Source: Bacteroidota bacterium (GTDB taxonomy: Bacteria > Bacteroidota > Bacteroidia > Chitinophagales > Chitinophagaceae). From it: a stretch of 12,579 nucleotides of DNA. The DNA lies in NCBI GenBank assembly GCA_023386855.1, contig JAEWIW010000119.1, positions 1 through 12,579 on the forward strand, written 5' to 3'. Every line of letters starts with the position of its first letter. Within the stretch, counting starts at the first letter, position 1. Made by a program: the position numbers and the translations under genes. Shown in pieces: positions 7,450-12,579 of the stretch. The notes below the pieces were generated by a model that saw nothing but the letters and a program-made list of their open reading frames with translations, was not told where the DNA came from and did not search any database.

Positions 7450-8319
7450 ATGCGCCCCCAGTTATTAAAAGTGGTTCCCTCTCCCGACAATTCCTTTATG
7501 GTCCGGCGAGATAGAGTACCACATATCAATAACCGTTGGCATTATCATAAGGAGCTTGAACTGATTCATTTCAAATGTGGATCAGGAACCCAGTTCATCG
7601 GCGACGATACCCGCCGTTTTAAATCAGGCGATGTTATTTTGGTTGGCAAGGATCTTCCCCATTACTGGAGGTTTGACGATCATTTTTTCAGCGATGGATC
7701 AATAGAATCGGCAGATATACATGTTGCCCATTTTTGCGAAAACTTTTGCGGAGACTCATTTTTTTTACTTCCTGAAAACAAAGGATTAAAAACTCTCCTG
7801 GAAAGGTCACAAAGAGGCTTGCAGGTAGAAGGTAATGCCCGGAGAAAAATTGCTGAAATACTGGATCAATTACTTCATGCAACGGGAACAAAAAAGATAC
7901 TTTTACTGGTTGAAGCACTATACATTCTTTCAACTGCAGAAGAAGAAATTCATGAATTATCGTCAATCGGGTTTAAGGGCAACGCCCAGGAATGTGATGG
8001 GGATCGCATAAATGCGATTATTGATTATTCTATCAAGCGTTTTAAAAAAGGTATTGCCCTTGAAGAAATATCTGGCATTGCCAATTTGAGTAGCAATGCT
8101 TTCTGCAGGTATTTTAAATCCAAAACCAGGAAAACCTATTCGAGGTTCCTAATTGAATTAAAAGTAGGGCATGCCTGCAAAATGCTGATTGAAAATAAAC
8201 AAAGCATAAAACAGATCTGTTATGAAAGTGGTTTCAACAATTCAGCTTCCTTTCATAAATACTTTAAGATAATAACAGGGAAAAGTCCAAGGTGCTACCA
8301 GAAGGAATTCATCAAATAA
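7450..8319 (+). CDS. AraC family transcriptional regulator with N-terminal cupin domain
   Basis: A 289-residue regulator of usual AraC-family size. The N-terminal part (about 15-100) is a cupin-like sensor with RWHYHKELELIHFKCGSGTQFIGDD, KSGDVILVGKDLPHYW, the histidine-rich signature of AraC_binding-type domains that sense small ligands in the cytoplasm. The C-terminal part (about 186-289) is the double helix-turn-helix domain: first HTH in ALEEISGIANLSSNAFCRYFK (203-223), second in SIKQICYESGFNNSASFHKYFK (252-273), followed by the conserved GKSPRCYQ segment. The start at ATG 7450 gives the expected N-terminus. It is transcribed divergently from susC, 214 bp away, and is the obvious candidate regulator of that operon; that link is inference. 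The stop is only 6 bp from the end of the converging YjbR-family gene. No recognisable promoter was found for it. Confidence 0.95.
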   Translation: MRPQLLKVVPSPDNSFMVRRDRVPHINNRWHYHKELELIHFKCGSGTQFIGDDTRRFKSGDVILVGKDLPHYWRFDDHFFSDGSIESADIHVAHFCENFCGDSFFLLPENKGLKTLLERSQRGLQVEGNARRKIAEILDQLLHATGTKKILLLVEALYILSTAEEEIHELSSIGFKGNAQECDGDRINAIIDYSIKRFKKGIALEEISGIANLSSNAFCRYFKSKTRKTYSRFLIELKVGHACKMLIENKQSIKQICYESGFNNSASFHKYFKIITGKSPRCYQKEFIK

Positions 8320-8325
8320 ATATCC

Positions 8326-8673
8326 CTATTGAAGATCCTTCCTGATTTTTTTTGGCAATCCCTTTACCACTAAATCATAAGATTGCCTGGTCCATTCAAG
8401 TACCTGGGCATCATTGATTGAGCCATCCATTTCGATTGTGTTCCAGTGCTTCTTATTCATATGAAATCCTGGTTTCACTGACGCATGCCTTTCACGTTGA
8501 TCAATAGCATCTTCGGGGTCAGCTTTAAGATTGATAGATTCAAAAAAATCAATATTGGTAAGTGCAAACATCTTACCTCCAACAGTAAAAACCAACGTGT
8601 CCTCGCCAAAAGGAAACCCTTCAGTTGCTCCCTTCAATGAAAGACAGTAGTTCCGGAATTTTTCAAGATCCAT
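8326..8673 (-). CDS. MmcQ/YjbR family protein
   Basis: A complete 115-residue cytosolic protein of the YjbR/MmcQ family (CyaY-like fold, often called DNA-binding, cellular role unsettled). The family's marks are visible: the N-terminal LEKFRNYCLSLKGATEGFPFGEDTLVFTVGGKMFAL (3-38), NLKADPEDAIDQRE (48-61) and PGFHMNKKHWNTIEMDG (68-84), followed by the C-terminal helix with SYDLVVKGLPKK. The ATG at 8673 is the natural start. The gene lies downstream of the potassium-channel gene on the same strand, 111 bp away with a repeat array between them, so joint transcription is uncertain. It converges with the AraC-type gene. Confidence 0.93.
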   Translation of the reverse strand: MDLEKFRNYCLSLKGATEGFPFGEDTLVFTVGGKMFALTNIDFFESINLKADPEDAIDQRERHASVKPGFHMNKKHWNTIEMDGSINDAQVLEWTRQSYDLVVKGLPKKIRKDLQ

Positions 8674-8706
8674 GATTGAAAGTATAATTAGTGTGATTAG
8701 TGCTCC

Positions 8707-8780
8707 CGGTCCCCGGCCCCCGGTCCTTTCTTGCGGTTCACGGTCCCTTCTTGCGGTCCACGGTCCCTTCTTGCGGTCCC
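8707..8780. repeat. Intergenic array of CGGTCCN heptamers interrupted by TTCTTG hexamers
   Basis: The 74 bp parse without remainder into eight heptamers and three hexamers. The heptamers start at 8707 (CGGTCCC), 8714 (CGGCCCC), 8721 (CGGTCCT), 8734 (CGGTTCA), 8741 (CGGTCCC), 8754 (CGGTCCA), 8761 (CGGTCCC) and 8774 (CGGTCCC). An identical TTCTTG lies at 8728, 8748 and 8768. The last 60 bp are therefore also three tandem 20-bp units with few differences. The array is far richer in G+C than its surroundings, begins 4 bp past the channel gene's stop codon (minus-strand sense) and ends about 34 bp before the YjbR-family ATG. It has strong strand asymmetry (CGGTCC on plus, almost no complement within it), so it cannot fold as a simple hairpin. 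Function unknown. Confidence 0.85.
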
Positions 8781-8784
8781 GTTT

Positions 8785-9603
8785 TCAATCCAGCTTAGCG
8801 CCACAAAATTTGCAAAACCTGGCATCCAGGTCGTGCCCCTCTCTTCCACAGGCCGGGCATGCGTCTTTATGTTCCTTTCTTTTTCTTGCCTGTGCTGCCA
8901 TCTCTGTTGTGATGATACCTGTTGGAACAGCGATAATACCATAACCCAGCAGCATGATTAGGCTGGCCACAAATTTACCTAATGAAGTGACTGGAGAAAT
9001 ATCGCCGTAACCAACAGTGGTGATCGTCACAATAGCCCAGTACACTGAGGAAGGTATGCTGTCAAATCCGTTTTCCTGGTGCTCGATAAGATACATTAGT
9101 GAACCCAGGATGATCACCATCATCAATACGGTCAACATGAATATGCTGATCTTTTTAATACTGCTTCGAAGGGCCACGCCAAGAAAATTCATTTCAGAAA
9201 TGAAATGATTCAATTTGAATATCCTGAATACTCTTAAAAGCCTTAGCGCTCTGAACACAAGCAGCGATTGTGCCCCGGCAAAAAATAAACTCAGGTACAC
9301 AGGCAGTATGGCCAGCAGGTCAATGATCCCCAAAAAACTCCTCGCGTACAAAATGGGACGATGGACACTCACCAGTCTTAAAATATATTCAATGGTAAAC
9401 AGTATGGAAAAAACCCATTCAAGAATGTAGAATAAATGTCCATAATGTGCATGCAGGGAGGGAACACTGTCGAGCATCACAATTAATATGCTTAGCAGTA
9501 TCAATGCCAGCAACATCACATCAAAGAGTCTTCCACCAGGTGTATTGGCTTCAAAAACAATGGTATGTAACCGGGATTTCCATCCTTCCTGTTTCACTGC
9601 CAT
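8785..9603 (-). CDS. Voltage-gated potassium channel-like ion transporter with C-terminal zinc ribbon
   Basis: A 272-residue inner-membrane channel subunit, expected to form a tetramer. Predicted helices are S1 (about 27-45), S2 (57-80), S3 (89-108), S4 (113-131), S5 (151-173), pore helix (184-194) and S6 (211-233). S4 carries basic residues every third position (Arg118, Arg121, Arg124, Arg127, Lys130), the mark of a voltage sensor. The selectivity filter is TTVGYGD (195-201), canonical for K+. S6 contains GIIAVPTGI, resembling the proline hinge of Kv channels. The short cytoplasmic tail ends in a zinc ribbon with Cys249-X2-Cys252 and Cys264-X2-Cys267 in place of a large RCK or cyclic-nucleotide domain. 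The ATG at 9603 is the first plausible start. It is divergent from the small gene at 9740. The physiological role is not evident from its neighbours. Confidence 0.94.
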   Translation of the reverse strand: MAVKQEGWKSRLHTIVFEANTPGGRLFDVMLLALILLSILIVMLDSVPSLHAHYGHLFYILEWVFSILFTIEYILRLVSVHRPILYARSFLGIIDLLAILPVYLSLFFAGAQSLLVFRALRLLRVFRIFKLNHFISEMNFLGVALRSSIKKISIFMLTVLMMVIILGSLMYLIEHQENGFDSIPSSVYWAIVTITTVGYGDISPVTSLGKFVASLIMLLGYGIIAVPTGIITTEMAAQARKRKEHKDACPACGREGHDLDARFCKFCGAKLD

Positions 9604-9739
9604 ATAAATTCTTTACTGCAAGATAGTCACCAGCCCCGTGAATTTCAGCATCGCCGTCAGCCTAATTAGTCCGCATTGTCTGGTACAGTTTTTTATGGTT
9701 ATATCTCGATAACAACATTGTAAACCAATTTGATCTTAT

Positions 9740-10129
9740 ATGAGAAGTAAACTCCCCCTGCTGCTGGCCGGTGCCGCAGCATATGGTTTTTATAAATATT
9801 CAAAAATGAGTTCTGAAGAAAAAAACAGGCTTATCAGCGACCTGAAAGAAAAAGGCCGTAAACTTTATGGACAATTCATGCCTTCATCAAACAACATGAG
9901 CGATGCGCAGCCAAGCCCTGTGCATGCTACAGGGTCAGGCACTACGGGCATGGGAAACAGTATGAATACATCAGGCACGGTTCATACGGGCTCTTCCAAT
10001 GAATATTCAACCGGTACAAGTGGACAAAAAATGTCGGGTTCACATTCCGGTTCACATGGCATAAACAACCCCGACCTGGGCGATACCCGCACAGATTCTT
10101 ATGAAAGGGGCATTCATCCATTGGGATAA
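9740..10129 (+). CDS. Small hypothetical protein with N-terminal hydrophobic segment and Ser/Gly/Thr-rich tail
   Basis: A 129-residue protein I do not assign to a family. Residues 5-19 (LPLLLAGAAAYGFYK) form a short hydrophobic segment, a weak membrane anchor or signal. Residues 23-47 (SSEEKNRLISDLKEKGRKLYGQFMP) look like an amphipathic charged helix, a layout loosely like YtxH-type stress proteins. Residues 49-108 are low-complexity in Ser, Gly, Thr, Asn, Met and His, including a GSHSGSHG repeat, and are probably disordered. The end NPDLGDTRTDSYERGIHPLG is less repetitive and may be conserved. It is a believable gene because the frame is open from ATG to stop and a terminator-like hairpin follows 24 bp after the stop. 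It stands alone, divergent from the channel gene, with no clear promoter visible in the 136-bp gap. Confidence 0.75.
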   Translation: MRSKLPLLLAGAAAYGFYKYSKMSSEEKNRLISDLKEKGRKLYGQFMPSSNNMSDAQPSPVHATGSGTTGMGNSMNTSGTVHTGSSNEYSTGTSGQKMSGSHSGSHGINNPDLGDTRTDSYERGIHPLG

Positions 10130-10153
10130 CATCGTATTTATCCAGGAAAACTT

Positions 10154-10187
10154 AAGCCGTAATTGTATGTTTACCATTGCGGCTTTT
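10154..10187 (+). terminator. Intrinsic terminator after the small hypothetical gene
   Basis: AAGCCGTAAT (10154-10163) pairs with ATTGCGGCTT (10176-10185), ten base pairs with one G-U, around a 12-nt loop, followed directly by two more Ts (TTTT at 10184-10187). It lies 24 bp after the stop of the gene at 9740 and ends 44 bp before the murF ATG, so it should separate the two transcripts. Its position also argues against any murF start upstream of 10232. The U-tract is short, so termination may be partial. Confidence 0.65.
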
Positions 10188-10195
10188 GTATTTCA

Positions 10196-10227
10196 TGTGT
10201 TCATTCTTTCATTAACTCATACTTTTG
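10196..10227 (+). promoter_or_regulatory. Candidate murF promoter with exact TAnnTTTG -7 element
   Basis: TACTTTTG (10220-10227) matches the Bacteroidota -7 consensus TAnnTTTG exactly. Twenty bp upstream, TGTG (10196-10199) matches the -33 TTTG with one mismatch. It sits in the 44-bp gap between the upstream terminator and murF, where a promoter is needed. With usual spacing, transcription would start near 10231, that is at or next to the murF ATG (10232), implying little or no leader. Confidence 0.5.
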
Positions 10228-10231
10228 GTGT

Positions 10232-11512
10232 ATGAACACCAAAGAGCTGTACCAACATTTTCTTCATCATCCTTCGGTTCAGACCGACACCAGGAAGATT
10301 CGTAAGGGTGATATCTTCTTCGCATTAAAGGGTCCTAACTTCAATGGCAACAGCTTTGCTTCCAAGGCCATTGAGCTTGGCGCATCCCTGGCCATCGTTG
10401 ATGAAGCGCAGTACGCGAACAATAAAAACATATTCTTAGTTGCTGATACCCTCCAGTCGCTCCAGCAACTTGCTCTATACCATCGATACCAGTTCAACAT
10501 TCCTTTTATTGCCATCACGGGAAGCAATGGTAAAACCACTACTAAAGAATTGGTTCATGCTGTTCTTTCTTCCCACTTTCATACCTATACTACAGAGGGA
10601 AATCTTAATAATCATATTGGCATCCCGCTAACACTTCTTTCCATAAAAAAAGACGCCGAAATGGCCGTGATTGAAATGGGAGCCAATCACCAGAAAGAAA
10701 TTGAACAGTACTGCCAGTTTACACAGCCCACCCACGGCATTATTACAAATTGTGGAAAGGCCCACCTGGAAGGCTTTGGCGGCGAAGAAGGGGTAAGAAA
10801 AGGAAAGGGTGAACTCTATGATTTCCTTCGCACCAATAATGGTACGGCATTCGTGATGTGGGATTATGATTACCTGCGTGAAATGAGTCGCGGCATATCT
10901 GTTGTACATACTTATGGCACCAGGGATGCGGAGATCAATGGACAAATCATTCAATCCGAGCCCTTCCTGAAAGTAAGGATCGAAGATGATCCCGAACTGG
11001 AACAAATCAGCACACAACTGGTGGGCGACTATAACCTTCCTAATGTGCTGGTTGCCGTAACCATTGGGAAATATTTCAATGTTCCTTCAAGCCAGGTCAA
11101 GAAGGCCATTGAAGCATACCATCCTTCCAATAGCCGGTCGCAATTGGTTCAGCGGGATTCCAACAAGATCATTCTTGATGCATATAATGCCAATCCAACC
11201 AGTATGAAAGCGGCTATTGAAAACCTTGCTGCATTAAAAGCTGATAAAAAAGTATTAATGCTGGGCGCAATGGCAGAACTGGGACAGGAAAGTCTCCATG
11301 AACACCAGAGAATCATAGATCTTATTGGCAGGTATAAATGGGATGCTGTTGCACTGGTTGGTGGTGATTTTACAAAGCTTCAACATCCTTATGTTTCATT
11401 ACCTAATGCAGAAGCTGCAAAAACATGGTTCGATCAACAGCATTTCAACGATGCTTATATCCTGGTAAAAGGATCAAGAAGCACAGCGATGGAAAACATT
11501 CTTGTTATTTAA
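10232..11512 (+). CDS. murF: UDP-N-acetylmuramoyl-tripeptide--D-alanyl-D-alanine ligase (MurF)
   Basis: A complete 426-residue cytoplasmic Mur ligase that uses ATP to add D-Ala-D-Ala to the UDP-MurNAc-tripeptide, the last cytoplasmic step of the peptidoglycan precursor pathway. The N-terminal substrate domain includes VQTDTRKIRKGDIFFALKGPNFNGNSF (16-42). The central ATPase domain has the P-loop GSNGKTTTK (97-105), EGNLNNHIGIPLTLL (122-136), IEMGANHQKEIEQY (147-160) and THGIITNCGKAHLEGFG (167-183). The C-terminal domain has DAYNANPTSM (316-325), LGAMAELG (344-351) and KGSRSTAME (413-421). DAYNANPTSM and LGxMxELG separate MurF from MurE/MurD. The start at ATG 10232 is preferred: extending upstream to 10163 would add 23 Cys/Phe-rich residues encoded within the preceding terminator. 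murF is outside any dcw-type cluster here, and its 3' neighbour is a carbamoyltransferase 118 bp on, possibly but not clearly co-transcribed. Confidence 0.97.
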   Translation: MNTKELYQHFLHHPSVQTDTRKIRKGDIFFALKGPNFNGNSFASKAIELGASLAIVDEAQYANNKNIFLVADTLQSLQQLALYHRYQFNIPFIAITGSNGKTTTKELVHAVLSSHFHTYTTEGNLNNHIGIPLTLLSIKKDAEMAVIEMGANHQKEIEQYCQFTQPTHGIITNCGKAHLEGFGGEEGVRKGKGELYDFLRTNNGTAFVMWDYDYLREMSRGISVVHTYGTRDAEINGQIIQSEPFLKVRIEDDPELEQISTQLVGDYNLPNVLVAVTIGKYFNVPSSQVKKAIEAYHPSNSRSQLVQRDSNKIILDAYNANPTSMKAAIENLAALKADKKVLMLGAMAELGQESLHEHQRIIDLIGRYKWDAVALVGGDFTKLQHPYVSLPNAEAAKTWFDQQHFNDAYILVKGSRSTAMENILVI

Positions 11513-11630
11513 TCCTATTGCCCATGGCTGGTAATCAATAATACCTTTTCTTTCCGCTCCCGATCCTTACCTGGTACATCCCGGCCTTTGCAGGAACAGT
11601 TTTTTTAGTAAGGAACTGAAAAATTGCTTC

Positions 11631-12579
11631 ATGTATACATTAGGGATCAATGCTGTTTTCCACGACTCATCTGCCTGCCTGTTGAAGGAGGGAAAACTTA
11701 TCGCAGCTGCTGAAGAAGAAAGATTTACCCAGATCAAACATGGCAAGCGGCCCATTCCATTTTCTACCTATGAGCTTCCCTTTCATGCAATAGATTACTG
11801 CCTGAAGACAGCAGGAATACATTTAAAAGATGTAGATCATATTGCCTATTCTTTTGATCCTTATATGCTGCTGGGTGATGAGGCCGGCAAGCCCACCATC
11901 GAAATACCACTGGAAGAAGCGATGAAAAAGGAACCATCGAAATGGACCTCACCATGGGACCCTTTATTTCTTTCTTATATCGTGAATGCGCATCATCAAC
12001 TTATTGATGGTTATCCCCATCATTTGCAGCCAAGATTTAAAGGGGCTACTGTAGACGATGCCAAATGGCATTTTGTTGAACATCATATTGCCCATGCTGC
12101 AAGTGCATTCTGGCCATCACCTTTTGATCGTGCTGCAGTGATCACGCTTGATGGAAGAGGCGAGATCGCCACTACAACTTATAATGTTGCCAGTGGCAAC
12201 GAGATGAAACGTATTGGCCAGGTCGATCTTCCCCATTCACTTGGTTTATTGTATGAACGCATTACTTCATACCTCGGCTTTCTTCATTCATCCGATGAAT
12301 ATAAAGTGATGGCGCTCGCCTCTTATGGCGAACCTGTATTCGCAGATGATTTCAGGGAAATGATCACTATGCTGGATAATGGTCAGTATACTATTACCAA
12401 TGAAAATTTTGAACAAAGATTTGGACCAGCACGCACCAAGAATGATCCCTTCACCGAACATCATTTCAACATTGCACATTCCCTGCAACTGGTGCTGGAA
12501 GAAAAAGTTTTAGAGATCATTGAATGGCTGCATAAGGAAACAGGTGAAGAAAATTTATGCATGGCAGGAGGTGTTGCAT
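11631..12579 (+). CDS. Carbamoyltransferase, NodU/CmcH/TobZ family (partial, C-terminus outside window)
   Basis: The first 316 codons of a protein that normally has about 570-610 residues; the frame is open to the right edge. The N-terminal Kae1-like domain is clear: MYTLGINAVFHDSSACLLK (1-19), AAAEEERFTQIKHGK (25-39), EHHIAHAASAFWPSPFDRAAVITLDGRGE (150-178) with the HxxxH metal-site pattern (His151/152, His155), SLGLLYERITSYLGF (203-217), DEYKVMALASYG (222-233) and NLCMAGGVA (308-316). The family transfers a carbamoyl group from carbamoyl phosphate, via carbamoyl-adenylate, to hydroxyl groups of sugars or antibiotics; the C-terminal YrdC-like half is not in the window. The ATG at 11631 begins the canonical N-terminus. 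The acceptor cannot be inferred. It follows murF on the same strand after 118 bp containing a run of seven Ts (11600-11606) without a clear hairpin. Confidence 0.93.
   Translation, partial: MYTLGINAVFHDSSACLLKEGKLIAAAEEERFTQIKHGKRPIPFSTYELPFHAIDYCLKTAGIHLKDVDHIAYSFDPYMLLGDEAGKPTIEIPLEEAMKKEPSKWTSPWDPLFLSYIVNAHHQLIDGYPHHLQPRFKGATVDDAKWHFVEHHIAHAASAFWPSPFDRAAVITLDGRGEIATTTYNVASGNEMKRIGQVDLPHSLGLLYERITSYLGFLHSSDEYKVMALASYGEPVFADDFREMITMLDNGQYTITNENFEQRFGPARTKNDPFTEHHFNIAHSLQLVLEEKVLEIIEWLHKETGEENLCMAGGVA

Noticed and set aside
8331..8353. Terminator for the AraC-type gene (GAAG-ATC-CTTC then eight Ts)
   Set aside because: The stem is only 4 bp with a gap before the T-run, and it lies inside the YjbR-family coding end; too weak to annotate.
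8707..8780. CRISPR array
   Set aside because: Units are 6-7 bp (or 20 bp tandem) without unique spacers, and no cas genes are present.
8672..8961. Open frames across the heptamer array on both strands
   Set aside because: They stay open because the GC-rich repeat has few stops; their products are compositionally odd and overlap the channel gene antisense.
9698..9713. Inverted repeat GTTAT-N6-ATAAC upstream of the small gene
   Set aside because: Only 5-bp arms; expected by chance at this length scale.
10163..10231. Extended MurF N-terminus starting at 10163
   Set aside because: The extra 23 residues are Cys/Phe-rich, unlike MurF, and their DNA covers the upstream terminator and the promoter-like element.
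11517..11549. Promoter for the carbamoyltransferase gene (ATTG, 21 bp, TACCTTTT)
   Set aside because: Both elements have a mismatch and the spacing is slightly long; chance match cannot be excluded.

Overview
The window looks like chromosomal DNA of a Bacteroidota member, most likely a Chitinophagaceae-type soil or freshwater bacterium. Evidence for the phylum is a complete SusC/SusD pair, a DUF1735 plus discoidin lipoprotein, starts without Shine-Dalgarno sequences in A-rich contexts, and one exact Bacteroidota-type -7 promoter element (TAnnTTTG). The family-level guess is inference from overall gene style, not from a marker gene. There are ten protein-coding genes, two of them cut by the window edges. 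No rRNA, tRNA, CRISPR array, insertion sequence or prophage gene was seen. No gap between genes exceeds about 215 bp.

Layout. (1) 1-1170: a divergent pair, an ABC-transporter ATPase of the LolD/YbbA type (minus, partial) and a TesA-like SGNH esterase that here is a predicted lipoprotein (plus). The same divergent ybbA/tesA pairing exists in E. coli. (2) 1221-7235 (minus): a three-gene operon, susC - susD - discoidin lipoprotein, with gaps of 19 and 20 bp. It ends at a strong hairpin whose arm overlaps the tesA stop codon. (3) 7450-8319 (plus): a divergent AraC-family regulator with a cupin-type sensor domain, probably controlling the susCD operon. The 214-bp region between them holds a candidate promoter and a perfect 8+3+8 palindrome. 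(4) 8326-9603 (minus): a YjbR/MmcQ-family small protein and a six-TM voltage-gated potassium-channel-like protein with a C-terminal zinc ribbon. They are separated by a compact array of GC-rich heptamers (CGGTCCN) broken by TTCTTG hexamers. (5) 9740-12579 (plus): a small N-terminally hydrophobic protein with a low-complexity tail, a terminator, murF with its own promoter-like sequence very close to the start codon, and the first half of a NodU/TobZ-type carbamoyltransferase.

How the genes work together. The SusC/SusD/discoidin trio is an outer-membrane nutrient capture and TonB-dependent import unit. The window contains no glycoside hydrolase, sulfatase, peptidase or sugar-catabolic gene next to it, so the substrate cannot be read from context. 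SusC has no N-terminal STN signalling domain, which fits control by the neighbouring AraC protein rather than by a FecR/ECF-sigma pair. The remaining genes are housekeeping (murF, the YbbA/TesA pair) or stand alone. I see no clear evidence for an entirely new multi-gene system. The items most worth a second look are the heptamer array, the channel with a zinc ribbon, the enzyme-less susCD locus and the possibly leaderless murF promoter.
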